Assembly: GCA_963971305.1 (NCBI GenBank)
Contig: CAXARO010000172.1
Span: 23,501 to 87,500, forward strand
Source: Arcuatula senhousia
Taxonomy: Eukaryota; Mollusca; Bivalvia; Mytilida; Mytilidae
DNA: 64,000 bases
Reading direction: 5' to 3'
Made by a program: the position numbers and the translations under genes
Notes under the pieces: model-generated
Told to the model about the DNA's origin: nothing
Databases searched by the model: none
Seen by the model: only the letters and a program-made list of their open reading frames with translations
In this document: in pieces, positions 1 to 12,489 of the stretch
How the letters are laid out: each line of letters begins with the position of its first letter
Position numbering within the stretch: position 1 is the first letter of the stretch

Positions 1-327
1 ACGGGTTATACGAAATCTGTCATTCCGACATTAGAGTTTCATTCATAGTTAAATAAGATGACAACTTTCTAGAATTTGTTACTTTTAACCTTAACCTAAG
101 TGTTAGGGTTAGGGTAGTTTTACTACCTTGCAACTCAGTTGCATATTTCTTTTAGGACCAAAATAAAGTTTAAACTTTTATTTAATTATATTAACTTTAC
201 CAAAAATGTCGATTTTAAAACAAAATAACATTATAATTCCATGTACTTATCAATCTTAGTCCTTTATTTTCAAATTTAAATTTTCTTAATTCTGATTGGA
301 TTGTGTACATATAGTTTCCGGTACAAG

Positions 328-394
328 TATAAAAGCCAGAGCTGAGACAATATCATTCATTTGTATCCTGGACGTTGAAGAGAACAGACCTCTG
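328..394 (+). promoter_or_regulatory. Core-promoter-like cassette, example in block 1
   Basis: TATAAAAG starts at 328 and an initiator-like TCATTT has its A at 359, 31 bp downstream. AGACCT at 386 is exactly +28 to +33 from that A and fits the downstream promoter element pattern RGWYVT. A donor-like ctg/gtaatt follows at 394/395, so a transcript would begin with a 36-nt exon. The same spacing recurs in most units of all blocks (other examples at 22283, 30399 and 49430). Promoter activity is inferred from layout only. Confidence 0.55.
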
Positions 395-1134
395 GTAATT
401 ATATTTCTTTAATTTTACACGCGGTTTAATGTTAAGTTTAAGGTTAAGGTTACTTTTTAACCTTAACATTAACCTTAGTATTAGGGTTAGGGTATTTTTA
501 CCACCTTGCAACTCAGTTGCATATTTCTTATGGGACCAAAGTAAAGTTTAAAATTTTATTTAATTATATAAACTTTACAAAAAAATGTCGATTTGAAAAG
601 AAAATAACATTATAATTTTACGTACTTATCAATCTTAGTCCTTTATTTTCAAATTTAAATTTTCTTAATTCTGATTGGATTGTGTACATTTAGTTTCCGG
701 TACAAGTATAAAAGCAAGAGCTGAGACAGTATCGTTCATTTGTATTCAGGACGTTCAGGAGAACAGACCTCTAGTAAATATATTATTTTAATTTTACACG
801 CGGTTAAATGTTAAGGTTAAGGGTAACGTTACTTTTTAACCTTAACCTTAACCTTAGTGTTAGGGTTTGGGTATTTTTACTACCTTGCAACTTAGTTGCA
901 GATTTTTTATGGGACCAAATTTAATGTTGAAATTTTATTTGATGATATTAATTTTACAAAAAAATTCGATTTGAAAAAAAAAATGCTACACCATGATTTC
1001 AGAAAATTATCAATATCAGTTCTATATTTACAAAAAGCATATCTTTTTAATTTTTGCAGAAAGTTTGTCTTATTTAACTTATATTGATTCTTTAAATGTT
1101 TGATGACAGACTTTAGTAAACACCTGGTATAACG

Positions 1135-1192
1135 CTAACTGTTGGCTGCAGGACTTACAAATGCATCCACGTATGCTAGTAGTAAATACCTG
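1135..1192 (+). other. Exon-like mini-segment of the long satellite unit
   Basis: CTAAC at 1135 followed by ggctgcag resembles a branch point and a 3' splice site, although the branch-to-AG distance of about 13 nt is short. A 41-nt segment (1152-1192) then ends at acctg/gtaaatg, a donor-like border. The arrangement is repeated in every long unit. It may be a relic second exon or chance. Confidence 0.25.
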
Positions 1193-4100
1193 GTAAATGC
1201 CATACACAAATGCTACGGGTTATACGAAATCTGTCATTCCGACATTAGAGTTTCATTCAGAGTTAAATAAGATGACAACTTTCTAGAATTTGTTACTTTT
1301 AACCTTAACCTAGGTGTTAGGGTTAGGGTAGTTTTACTACCTTGCAACTCAGTTGCATATTTCTTATGGGACCACAATAAAGTTTAAACTTTTATTTAAT
1401 TATATTAACTTTACCAAAAATGTCGATTTTAAAATAAAATAACATTATAATTCCATGCACTTATCAATCTTAGTCCTTTATTTTCAAATTTAAATTTTCT
1501 TAATTCTGATTGGATTGTGTACATATAGTTTCCGGTACAAGTATAAAAGCCAGAGCTGAGACAGTATCGTTCATTTGTATCCTGGACATTGAAGAGAACA
1601 GACCTCTGGTAATTATATTTCTTTTATTTTACACGCGGTTAAATGTTAAGGTTAAGGTTAAGGTGTTAGGGTTAGGGTATTTTTACTACCTTGCAACTCA
1701 GTTGCATATTTCTTATGGGACCAAAGTAATGTTTAAAATTTTATTTAATTATATAAACTTTACAAAAAATGTTGATTTGAAAAGAAAATAACATTATAAT
1801 TTCATGTACTTATCAATCTTAGTCCATTATTTTCAAATTTAAATGTTCTTAGTTCTGATTGAATTGTGTACATTTAGTTTCCGGTACAAGTATAAAAGCC
1901 AGTGCTGAGTTAATATCGTTCATTTGTATCCAGGACGTTGAAGAGAACAGACCTCTGGTAAATATGTTTCTTTAATTTTACAAGCGGTTAAATGTTAAGG
2001 TTAAGGGTAAGGTTACTTTTTAACCTTAACCTTAGTGTTAGGGTTCGGGTATTTTAACTACCCTGCAACACAGTTGCAGATTTTTTATGGGACCAAATTT
2101 AATGTTAAATTTTTTTTTGATGATATTAACTTTACAAAAAAATCGATTTGAAAAAAAAAATGCTACACCATGATTTCAGATAATTATCAATATCAGTTCT
2201 ATATTTACAAAAAGCATATATTTTTAATTTTTGCAGAAAGTTTGTCTTATTTAACTTATATTGATTCTTTAAATGTTTGATGACAGACTCTAGTAAACAC
2301 CTGGTATAACGCTAACTGTTGGCTGCAGGACTTACAAATGCATTCACGTATGCTAGTAGTAAATACCTGGTAAATGCCATACACAAATGCTACGGGTTAT
2401 ACGAAATCTGTCATTCCGACATTAGAGTTTCATTCAGACTTAAATAAGATGACAACTTTCTAGAATTTGTTACTTTTAACCTTAACCTAAGTGTTAGGGT
2501 TAGGGTATTTTTACTACCTTGCAACTTAGTTGCATATTTCTTATGGGACCAAAGTTAAGTTTAAAATTTCATTTAATTATATTAACTTTACCAAAAATGT
2601 TGATTTTAATATAAAATAACTTTATAATTCCATGCACTTATCAATATTGGTCCTTTATTTTCACATTTAAATTTTCTTAATTCTGATTGGATTGTGTACA
2701 TATAGTTTCCGGTACAAGTATAAAAGCCAGAGCTGAGACAGTATCATTCATTTGTATCCTGGACGTTGAAGAGAACAGACCTCTGGTAATTATACTTCTT
2801 TAATTTTACACGCGGTTAAATGTTAAGGTTAAGTCTAAGGTTACTTTTTAACCTTAACATTAACCTTGGTATTAGGGTTAGGGTATTTTTACTACCTTGC
2901 AACTCAGTTGCATATTTCTTATGGGACCAAAGTAAAGTTTAAAATTTTATTTAATTATATAAACTTTACAAAAAAATGTCGATTTGAAAAGAAAATAACA
3001 TTATAATTTTACGTACTTATCAATCTTAGTCCTTTATTTTCAAATTTAAATTTTCTTAAATCTGATTGGATTGTGTACATTTAGTTTCCGGTACAAGTAT
3101 AAAAGCCAGAGCTGAGACAGTATCGTTCATTTGTATCCAGGACGTTCAGGAGAACAGACCTCTGGTAAATATATTTCTTTAATTTTACACGCGGTTAAAT
3201 GTTAAGGTTAAGGGTAAGGTTACTTTTTAACCTTAACCTTAACCTTAGTGTTAGGGTTTGGGTATTTTTACTACCTTGCAACTCAGTTGCAGATTTTTTA
3301 TGGGACCAAATTTAATGTTGAAATTTTATTTGATGATATTAATTTTACAAAAAAAATCGATTTGAAAAAAAAATGCTACACCATGATTTCAGAAAATTAT
3401 CAATATGAGTTCTATATTTACAAAAAGCATATCTTTTTAATTTTTGTAGAAAGTTTGTCTTATTTAACTTATATTGATTCTTTAAATGTTTGATGACAGA
3501 CTCTAGTAAACACCTGGTATAACGCTAACTGTTGGCTGCAGGACTTACAAATGCATCCACGTATGCTAGTAGTAAATACCTGGTAAATGCCATACACAAA
3601 TGCTACGGGTTATACGAAATCTGTCATTTCGACATTAGAGTTTCATTCAGAGTTAAATAAGATGACAACTTTCTATAATTTGTTACTTTTAACCTTAACC
3701 TAAGTGTTAGGGTTAGGGTAGTTTTACTACCTTGCAACTCAGTTCCATATTTCTTATGGGACCAAAATAAAGTTTAAACTTTTATTTAATTATATTAACC
3801 TTACCAAAAATGTCGATTTTAAAATAAAATAACATTATAATTCCATGTACTTATCAATCTTAGTCCTTTATTTTCAAATTTAAATTTTCTTAATTCTGAT
3901 TGGATTGTGTACATATAGTTTCCGGTACAAGTATAAAAGACAGAGCTGAGACAGTATCGTTCATTTGTATTCTGGACATTGAAGAAGAGAACAGACCTCT
4001 GGTAATTATATTTCTTTTATTTTACACGCGGTTAAATGTTAAGGTTAAGGTTAAGGTGTTAGGGTTAGGGTATTTTTACTACCTTGCAACTCAGTTGCAT

Positions 4101-6332
4101 ATTTCTTATGGGACCAAAGTAAAGTTTAAAATTTTATTTAATTATATAAACTTTACCAAAAATGTTGATTTTAATATAAAATAACTTTATAATTCCATGC
4201 ACTTATCAATATTGGTCCTTTATTTTCACATTTAAATTTTCTTAATTCTGATTGGATTGTGTACATATAGTTTCCGGTACAAGTATAAAAGCCAGAGCTG
4301 AGACAGTATCATTCATTTGTATCCTGGACGTTGAAGAGAACAGACCTCTGGTAATTATACTTCTTTAATTTTACACGCGGTTAAATGTTAAGGTTAAGTC
4401 TAAGGTTACTTTTTAACCTTAACATTAACCTTGGTATTAGGGTTAGGGTATTTTTACTACCTTGCAACTCAGTTGCATATTTCTTATGGGACCAAAGTAA
4501 AGTTTAAAATTTTATTCAATTATATAAACTTTACAAAAAAATGTCGATTTGAAAAGAAAATAACATTATAATTTTACGTACTTATCAATCTTAGTCCTTT
4601 ATTTTCAAATTTAAATTTTCTTAAATCTGATTGGATTGTGTACATTTAGTTTCCGGTACAAGTATAAAAGCCAGAGCTGAGACAGTATCGTTCATTTGTA
4701 TCCAGGACGTTCAGGAGAACAGACCTCTGGTAAATATATTTCTTTAATTTTACACGCGGTTAAATGTTAAGGTTAAGGGTAAGGTTACTTTTTAACCTTA
4801 ACCTTAACCTTAGTGTTAGGGTTTGGGTATTTTTACTACCTTGCAACTCAGTTGCAGATTTTTTATGGGACCAAATTTAATGTTGAAATTTTATTTGATG
4901 ATATTAATTTTACAAAAAAATTCGATTTGAAAAAAAAAATGCTACACCATGATTTCAGAAAATTATCAATATGAGTTCTATATTTACAAAAAGCATATCT
5001 TTTTAATTTTTGTAGAAAGTTTGTCTTATTTAACTTATATTGATTCTTTAAATGTTTGATGACAGACTCTAGTAAACACCTGGTATAACGCTAACTGTTG
5101 GCTGCAGGACTTACAAATGCATCCACGTATGCTAGTAGTAAATACCTGGTAAATGCCATACACAAATGCTACGGGTTATACGAAATCTGTCATTCCGACA
5201 TTAGAGTTTCATTCAGAGTTAAATAAGATGACAACTTTCTAGAATTTGTTACTTTTAACCTTAACCTTAGTGTTAGGGTTAGGGTATTTTTACTACCTTT
5301 CAACTCAGTTGCAGATTTCTTATGGGACCAAATTAAGTTTAAAATTGTATTTAATTATATTAACTTTACAAAAAAACTTAGTCCTTTATTTTCAAATTTA
5401 AATTTTCTTAATTCAGATTGGATTGTGTAGATTTAGTTTCCAGTACAAGTATAAAAGCCAGTGCTGAGACAGTATCGTTCATTTGTATCGTAGACGTTGA
5501 GGAGAACAGACCTCTGGTAAATATATTTCTTTAATTTTACACGCGGTTAAATGTTAAGGTTAAGATTAATGTTACTTTCTAACCTTAACCTTAACCTTAG
5601 AGTTAGGGTTAGGGCATTTTTACTACCTTGCAACTCAGTTGCAGATTTCTTATGGGACCAAAGTAACGTTTAAAATTATATTTAATTATATTAACTTTAC
5701 AAAAAATGTCGATTTTAAAATAAAATAACTTTATAATTCCATGTACTTATCAATCTTAGTCCTTTATTTTCAAATTTAGATTTTCTTAATTCAGATTGGA
5801 TTGTGTACATTTAGTTTCCGGTACAAGTATAAAAGCCAGTGCTGGGACAGTATCGTTTGGGTTAGTTTTAGGGTTAGGGTATTTTTACTACCTTGCAACT
5901 CAGTTGCAGATTTTTTATAGGACCAAATTTAATGTTAAGATTTTATTTGATGATATTAATTTTACAAAAAATTCGATTTGAAAAGAAAGTTACTACACCA
6001 CGATTTCATATAATTATCAATATCAGTTCTGTATTTACAAAAAACATATCGTTTTAATTCTTGTAGAAAGTTTTAGGGTTAGAGTTAGGGTTAGGGTATT
6101 TTACTACCTTGCAACTCAGTTGCAGATTTCTTACGAGACTAAAGTAAAGTTTAAATTTTTTTTTGATTATATAAATTTTACCCAAAAAGTCGATTTAAAA
6201 TTAAAATAACATTATATTTCCATGAACTTATCAATCTTAGTTATTTAATTTCAAATTTAAATTTTCTTAATTCTGCTTGGATTGTGTACATTTAGTTTCC
6301 AGTTTTATACCCATTTTTTGTATTGTTTTTTC

Positions 6333-6412
6333 AGGCACATGTAAATTAGCCAGTGCTGAGACAATATCGTTCACTTTCATCTTAGACGTCGGAGGGAACA
6401 GACACCGGGTAA
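6333..6412 (+). pseudogene. Diverged cassette copy at the end of block 1
   Basis: The last recognisable cassette has lost its TATA box (gtaaatta at the expected place) but keeps an initiator-like TTCACTTT (A at 6373), AGACAC at 6400 (+28) and the donor-like cgg/gtaaat. It is preceded by a good acceptor-like tract, tattgttttttcag, which satellite copies lack. It may be an older form of the cassette than the amplified ones. Confidence 0.4.
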
Positions 6413-6479
6413 ATATATTTCTTTTACTTATAATAAATGATAATGAAATGTGAATAATAGTAATCGAAACAACAAACAT

Positions 6480-6780
6480 AAACTAACAGCGGCTTCTGTT
6501 AACGGTTACTTTTAATATTGTACCGCGGTCATGGTTATTGAATACTTTTCACCGTTAATGCTTAATGTTATAGGTTACTTGTTTTGCTTTAAGGCAGTTA
6601 TGGTTAAAGGTTACTTTAAACCATTAACGGCGGTTACAGTTAAAGGTAACTGGAAACCTTTTACGGTTGAACGCTACTAATAACCTCAAGGTTAAAGGTT
6701 ACTTTTAACTTTTTAATCCCGGTTACAGTTACGATTAAAGGACACTAATCGCCAAGTCTGTTTACGGTTAAAGGTTATTT
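6480..6780. repeat. Degenerate GGTTA/AACGG-rich zone
   Basis: About 300 bp are built from irregular variants of ggttaaaggttac, aacggttac and ttaacggcggtta on both strands. No fixed period is visible. It borders the satellite and resembles the ACCGTT/GCGGT zone at 59926-60120 on the other side of block 4. Confidence 0.6.
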
Positions 6781-6784
6781 TATG

Positions 6785-7098
6785 CCAGGACCATTGCGAT
6801 CTTCAATTTCTCTGTTATGTCTACCTTGTTTTGTCTTTTGTTCTTGAATATATGAGATTGATCATCCCAGTTCTGTTGTTACATTTATATAAGGATTAGG
6901 GCTAATGTAAAGATTAGGGCTAATAATGTAATTCTACACATAATAGGAAAACAAGGAAATGCGGAGTTTGTTAAAGGGAAAACGATAGGTAATAACAAAA
7001 CAACCGAACTTGAATGATCAATCTCATAGTCCAGAGAAAATGACAAAAACGAATCAGTCATACCGGAGAATTGGTTGATCGCAACGGTCCTGACTTGG
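6785..7098. repeat. Inverted pair of a short dispersed repeat
   Basis: 6785-6882 and 6987-7098 are inverted copies of one sequence, marked by ccattgcgatc and gagattgatcat, with about 100 bp between them. The inner copy (6987-7098) is nearly identical, in inverted orientation, to 12576-12687. The outer copy is more diverged. The pair looks like a fold-back (MITE-like) element. No coding sequence is seen in it. Confidence 0.7.
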
Positions 7099-8069
7099 TA
7101 CGATTAAGAGATGTTTAATAAGTGTACGCGACACAAACAACATTAAGAAACGGGAATTAAAAAAAATACAATGGAAAACAGCAAACAGTCTTCAACATGA
7201 CCATATGTCACCATTTGCCGTTTTGAATTGCGCCAAGACTAAAAAATACAATACATAAGTTTCAAAACTAGTCCCTAAATCACCAACGAAAGACCCATTC
7301 CTAGACAAAGAACAATACACAGATATTTTATATTACAGAGACAAACAAAAACTTTGGTAAGATTCCAGTTTCAAGTCAGGCACATTTAAAATGTTGCGGG
7401 GTAAAACTAGTTTTTTGTGCCCAACCGTTCCCCTATTGATAATCTTGTAAAAGACACAATAACACACTATAAAAAACAAATCGATAAAAACCCAATACAT
7501 CAAGAGAAAACCTGGGACAAGAGCACTATATGAGAACAAGAAGACGTAAAGGAACACCCTTGAAAACACTCGCAGTTACGGACAGCTAGCTAAGAAGCAT
7601 TTATCGACTAATGAAAAAAAATCAAACATATCGATTCCAAATCCAACACAACACTTCAAACAACTAATGGCTTAGTGCCATATCATCGCACAAAACCGAC
7701 ACATCTGATCGCTGTAATCATTAAGAATGAAACAATAGTCAAAACGTTATAAATTAACGTTTCAAAGTCACTATCAAATTATCAATATTTTTTTAAACAA
7801 AAACACCAAATTGAAAAATTAACTAAAATGTCCAGCTCGTATCCTTTATTAAATAAGCTTTTCGTTTTTTTAGCCAAGTAACCATGTCTAAAGGATTGTT
7901 TTTGAATTTCCGAGCCTTATAAACAACATTTCCATATGATTCCTGATGTGATATACCTTTATTAATAAAAAATCGACAAATTTTGTAAAAGAATTAACTA
8001 GTCAAACAAGTCAACAAGTAAAAAAAAAAAACAATACAGCTCAGAGCTACCCATTTAACGTTATATGTT
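7099..8069. other. AT-rich spacer, nothing recognised
   Basis: No ORF with coding character, tandem repeat or RNA gene is visible. The minus-strand frame at 7333-7569 is short and has hydrophobic, low-complexity content typical of chance frames in AT-rich DNA. Confidence 0.5.
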
Positions 8070-8835
8070 TTTATTTGCGAAGGCTCATGTGAGCTATTGT
8101 CATCAACTGGCGTCTGTCGTCCGTCCGTCGTCCGCAATTTTTTTTTCAAACGTTAACTCTTCTGACACCATAGGTCCGAACTTGGTATGGTTGTTCATTA
8201 GCATTAGGTGCTTAGAACTAATGTAGGAATTTTTGATCGTCGTAAAAAAAATAGGGCATAAGAAAAAGTGATCAGCTCATCAAGATCGACCTGCCCTGAA
8301 ACTTGGAAGAAAATCCAACAACCCATGTCGGAGTTATGACCCTTTTTTCTGGATTCTTTTGCAAATTTTTAAAAGATTCAATGATATATTTAAGAAATTA
8401 AAATTGCATTTTGTTAAGCACATCAAGATCTACAAAATATGTAATATGGTAAACATTTTATGGCCTTTCCTTTTAGGAGTTATTCCCCTTAGAACCTCAA
8501 AATTGACCATTATCAGAGCATATCCTGATTACATTGAAAACGTTAACTTCTCTGACACCACAAGTCCAATTGGAACTGAACTTGGTTTGATTTTTGTATT
8601 AGCCTTAAGTGTATAGAACTGATGTGGGGAATTTTGATTGGTTAAACATGGCTGCCATGGCCAGATACAGAACATAAGGGTAAATTGCATTTTTTCTCAT
8701 AACTCAAAAACAGTCACACATTTTCAAATTTTGATGAAAACAAAAGTGACAACAACCCATGTAGGAGTTGGTGTCCTTTGTCTATGGCCTTTAGTATAGT
8801 TAAGGAACATAAGTCAAGTGAGCGATTTAGGCTTC
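8070..8835. repeat. Dispersed repeat with two related half-units
   Basis: It begins with ctcatgtgagctattgtcat and ggcgtctgtcgtccgtccg, a head I recognise from common mollusc repeats. Two diverged half-units follow, at about 8145-8360 and 8538-8785. They share acgttaact, ctctgacacca, cttggt, agaactgatg and caacccatgt in the same order. It ends about 100 bp before the large ORF. The frame at 8359-8616 lies inside it and is not called. Confidence 0.65.
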
Positions 8836-8942
8836 TGGGCGCCTCTTTTGTTTTGTTTGTTGCGTTGATTTTAACTAAACCAAGATATATCACATACTGA
8901 TAATTTCAATTTTGGTTTATTTCGATTTAAAAAGGTGTTACC

Positions 8943-11774
8943 ATGGAAGATAATCAATTGGCTGGACTCCTTATTGAAACAGGACGTGAAAACACCAACG
9001 CTTTCAACAACATATTCGAAATGCATAACTATTCTCCAAGTGAAATTCTGCATCGAAAGACTAATGCTGTCTTTCGTGACACACAAATAACATGTCTAGG
9101 ACAAAACCTTTGGCTAACTTTTAAGTATGACATTGATGGTATTGTGGCTACCATGGACCAGTTTGTCGATATATTAGCACCTTTTTCATATATCAATATT
9201 CTGTCGAGATCTCGTTCTAGCCTAATTCCTATCTACTCAATCGTTAAAAAGCACTTTAAGCTATACAACTACTCAACAATAGGAAAAGAATATATGCGCT
9301 GGAGCCAAGGTTTTCAACTATTTAGCGATTACGGTTATCAATTCATGTTTGCTCTACTTCCCAAAGAGGGAGTACATGACTATGCAAAATTTTCACGGCA
9401 ACAGCTTAATGCAATGCAATATCAATACTACGAAAAATTTCGAACTACACTAGTTGAAATTTGTAAGAATTTACCGTCTTCTGACATATCACGTGATTCT
9501 TTTAAGAAGAACAAGATTTTAGACATTCGATCATTGCACATACTGCCAGGAGATCGAAAATTTGTATTAAAACTGTTGGACCAAGCTCGAGAGCAGATAA
9601 TGTGTGATACAGGTTTTTCCCCATTGATTATTGCTTCAAAATTTGGCGATCGTAATAGCGAAAATATTTTTATCGAAGAATTTGATGTAAACACTGCAAT
9701 GACAACTGTTCACGCTGCTGTTACTGTTTCATCCCCAGTGCTGAAACAAAATTTATTATGGTCAAGGGATGGAATTCAAGAATTAATTGGTGAAAGAGGA
9801 ACATTATATAGTACTTTAAGTTTCAGTTCTTGTTGCAACTTTCAAACAAATATAGACGGGCGATGTCTTGATATATCAGGCGAACTTAGAAGAATTTGTA
9901 CTAGACCCGAAGAACTGCGATTTTTACAGTTTTACGCAGATATACCGCACATACACAGCCCTCATATACATCCTGTGTTCGGATCAATTGCATCGTGTGG
10001 TGTTCTACACGGTAATATTCAATCAACATTGAAGGATCGTGCAACAAATTATCTGTCCATAATTGAAGAGAATACTCTAAAGTTAGGCATTATTAACGCG
10101 AGACTTGAAGTTGTAACAATTGCCGATAGAAAATCTGAAGTTGTATGTTCTGATTATTTATCTGATTACAACATCAAAAAGATCATTGAAAAACATCCTC
10201 TTATCGTTCCGTTTACAGAATGCATAGGAACAACAGCATACACGTTTACAAACCTGTTGAAAGTAATACCAAAACATTTGCACCTTACACTTCAAGATCT
10301 CTACATTCAGCATGAAAGTAAAGGTGGTTTTTTTCCTGTCTGGAAAGCTTATCAGTACGAAGTTGCAAATGAGGTGTTTTGGAATGGTCATCCAAGCTCA
10401 TATTTGGACAATATATACTCGATTAACCTTGGTCCTGGTGGAACTAATTCTAGCAGATGTCTTACTTTGGAGAAAGGATTTTTATGTCTTGAGAATTTCA
10501 CAAACTGTGCATTGAATGAACAATCAACTCCGCCGTTACATTTTTGGAAATTGAATGAAAGAGATAAAAACAATATCAGAAAAATTATCACGTTTTCAGA
10601 TATCTTGACAGGAGGAAACAATGTTGTTGGTGTCAGAGCAATTCTGTTATTGATACAAGATTTACTATCAGATCCACGACGTACAGCCAAATGTGGGCGA
10701 TCATTGTTATCAGATTTAAAACAGAGTACGGTTCCTGCATGGGGAAGCATCCAAGGCACTATTACTCTAGAGGACTTGTGCCAGAAGCTCTCAAGACAGG
10801 ACCAGTATAAGCCGCCTTATGTATTCGGTAGGGCTATTCAAATGATGGAGGAGAACAATCTCAATATAACTGAGATACTGCGTGCAGGAATTTTGCATTT
10901 GAGGATTAAGATTTTTCCTGACATACGTCTTAGGGATAAATCTAAAAATCAAAGACTTCATTGGCCTGGAAAAGGAGTTATTATTATAAAAATTACAGAT
11001 GATATGAATTACATTGCCGATGATGCAACAGTATATACAGCAAATGTGATTGATTTTCTAGAAGAACATAATTTAGTCCATCGTTCCAAACTAAGAAGTC
11101 AAAATTCCGATGACATTGAACTAAGATTCCCTTGGATGTGTGATATTCTAGTCAGGCTAAATGGTTTGCAATTGCAGCATGCGGCTCTTGTGCGATTGTT
11201 GTCATATCTTACAACCATTGGTCTTCTTGAAAATCATTGGTATGTTCAATATAAACAATTTGCCATTCTACACAATACGGTAAAAAATGATATGCCAAAG
11301 TTGGAAGAAATACTACAGGCCCGAGATATCTTATCAAGATTCAGATTACCAGTCATATATAATATAAAACCATTACGACTGCACAGCTCATTATCAATTG
11401 TATTTGAAGAGCCAGCCAAAGAGACCGATGCAATTGATTCAAATGATGTAAATATGGAAATCGGAAGCTCAGAGTCTTCTATACATGAGGATGACGAAAC
11501 CGAAACGGAGGATATGGACACAGATAATCATACAGAACATGTCAATCACTTAAAGAGAAAGCATGCATCTGCTGGCTTTGGTGGAGTTTGGAAGCAACAC
11601 GAGATTGAAATCATGGACTTAATTTTATCACTACGCATCACATCCGAAAAAGAGGCCTTTGCTGCTTACCAAAGAGAATGCACTAAAAATGATATCCCCG
11701 ACAGATCGTTCGCTGCGTTCAAGGCCAAATACCACAGACTACAGGCAGCGGCGAAAACAAAGACAAGAAACTAA
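8943..11774 (+). CDS. Intronless 943-aa protein with C-terminal Myb/SANT-like segment; family unknown
   Basis: This is the longest ORF in the window, a single uninterrupted frame of 943 codons. The start is well supported: the context gttaccATGg has A at -3 and G at +4. I do not recognise residues 1-800; no polymerase, integrase, helicase or methylase motif is evident, and no signal peptide or membrane segment. A histidine-rich HIHSPHIHP lies near residue 337. Residues about 820-865 are strongly acidic, followed by a basic KRKH cluster near 870 that could be a nuclear signal. Residues about 880-936 have the spacing of a Myb/SANT-like helix bundle: a leading Trp, then EAFAAYQREC and RSFAAFKAKYHRLQ. 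That suggests a DNA-binding nuclear protein. Lack of introns and repeat-rich flanks fit a mobile-element or viral origin, but a host retrogene is possible. It lies between satellite block 1 and a KMT5A-like pseudogene. Confidence 0.8.
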   Translation: MEDNQLAGLLIETGRENTNAFNNIFEMHNYSPSEILHRKTNAVFRDTQITCLGQNLWLTFKYDIDGIVATMDQFVDILAPFSYINILSRSRSSLIPIYSIVKKHFKLYNYSTIGKEYMRWSQGFQLFSDYGYQFMFALLPKEGVHDYAKFSRQQLNAMQYQYYEKFRTTLVEICKNLPSSDISRDSFKKNKILDIRSLHILPGDRKFVLKLLDQAREQIMCDTGFSPLIIASKFGDRNSENIFIEEFDVNTAMTTVHAAVTVSSPVLKQNLLWSRDGIQELIGERGTLYSTLSFSSCCNFQTNIDGRCLDISGELRRICTRPEELRFLQFYADIPHIHSPHIHPVFGSIASCGVLHGNIQSTLKDRATNYLSIIEENTLKLGIINARLEVVTIADRKSEVVCSDYLSDYNIKKIIEKHPLIVPFTECIGTTAYTFTNLLKVIPKHLHLTLQDLYIQHESKGGFFPVWKAYQYEVANEVFWNGHPSSYLDNIYSINLGPGGTNSSRCLTLEKGFLCLENFTNCALNEQSTPPLHFWKLNERDKNNIRKIITFSDILTGGNNVVGVRAILLLIQDLLSDPRRTAKCGRSLLSDLKQSTVPAWGSIQGTITLEDLCQKLSRQDQYKPPYVFGRAIQMMEENNLNITEILRAGILHLRIKIFPDIRLRDKSKNQRLHWPGKGVIIIKITDDMNYIADDATVYTANVIDFLEEHNLVHRSKLRSQNSDDIELRFPWMCDILVRLNGLQLQHAALVRLLSYLTTIGLLENHWYVQYKQFAILHNTVKNDMPKLEEILQARDILSRFRLPVIYNIKPLRLHSSLSIVFEEPAKETDAIDSNDVNMEIGSSESSIHEDDETETEDMDTDNHTEHVNHLKRKHASAGFGGVWKQHEIEIMDLILSLRITSEKEAFAAYQRECTKNDIPDRSFAAFKAKYHRLQAAAKTKTRN

Positions 11775-11955
11775 TCAAGCCGAGCAGGTATTTCTTTCTT
11801 GACAGACTAATATTCATTTGCCCTCTAAAGTTGGTAATTATACAATTGTCAAGATAAAATTTAGTATTTATCCAACATAATTTGGGGTATAAATGATGAT
11901 CAGCCAGTTGAACATCGTAAAATGTTCTGTTTTAAATATTACTTTGTTATACATA
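11775..11955. other. 3' flank of the large ORF
   Basis: AT-rich, with no features of its own. The first AATAAA after the stop is at 12035-12040, about 260 nt downstream. That is a possible poly(A) signal, although it lies in sequence shared with the neighbouring gene-family copy. Confidence 0.35.
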
Positions 11956-12489
11956 AAGGGACCTTTTTTCAATTGTTTTGTTGTTCACTTTTTTAACTCT
12001 AACGGATTTTAACAATTCTTATTGTTTAAAAGAGAATAAATGGTTTATTTCCATGCAATAATCAATAGAAAAACAAATATCATCATGTTGAAAAACTTTT
12101 CATTGTTTCTCGAACAGGCATGAATATCTCCACCAAGCCCATATCTTCCATTTTTGTTTACCACCAATAAAGAAAGACTGAAGAGAGGTTTACATAAAGA
12201 AAACAGAAAACAGGTAATCATACTACAGCTTTGCAATAGTTTAGATATGGTAAGGAACTTTAAAACTGAACAAATGAAAAGAGATTGTAGGTTTCAAGAA
12301 GTCACGAATCGTCGCAATTTATGTTGTAATATATTTAATACATTGATTTTAATTTACTTTTAAATTAAACACACTAATATATGTTGATATTTTTCAAAAT
12401 TTGAATCATTGCCAAAACAGACATTATATCTTGTATGATTGCTAATATGCATTTGCTTCCTAGATTTCTTATTTAATATCAAGTTAATT

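Larger units (their letters stand above)
1..6300 (+). repeat. Satellite block 1 (promoter-cassette satellite)
   Basis: Tandem satellite made of two related unit types. The short unit holds, in order, a TTAGGG run, tactaccttgcaactcag with the small palindrome tgcaactcagttgca, an AT-rich stretch, the marker ttggattgtgtacat, a TATAAAAG cassette, and a TTAAGG/CCTTAA hairpin. The long unit adds about 330 bp containing gatgacagactctag and ctgttggctgcaggac. The marker acgggttatacg recurs at about 1, 1215, 2392, 3605 and 5171, giving higher-order periods of about 1.21, 1.18, 1.21 and 1.57 kb. Copies differ by scattered substitutions and small indels and decay towards 6300. The short open frames inside are repeat translations and recur in every block, so I do not call them genes. 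Confidence 0.95.

Noticed and set aside
1510..1791. Recurrent ORFs of 60-97 aa in the satellite (also at 3248, 3900, 32438, 34653, 35306, 53745, 55607, 58754).
   Set aside because: They read across the cassette, its donor and the TTAGGG/TTAAGG runs (VRVRVR and VKVKVK stretches). Their open state varies between units and most begin at TTG rather than ATG.
10388..10759. Minus-strand ORF of 123 aa and other frames within 8943-11774.
   Set aside because: Shadow frames of the 943-codon ORF, with no independent start context or coding pattern.
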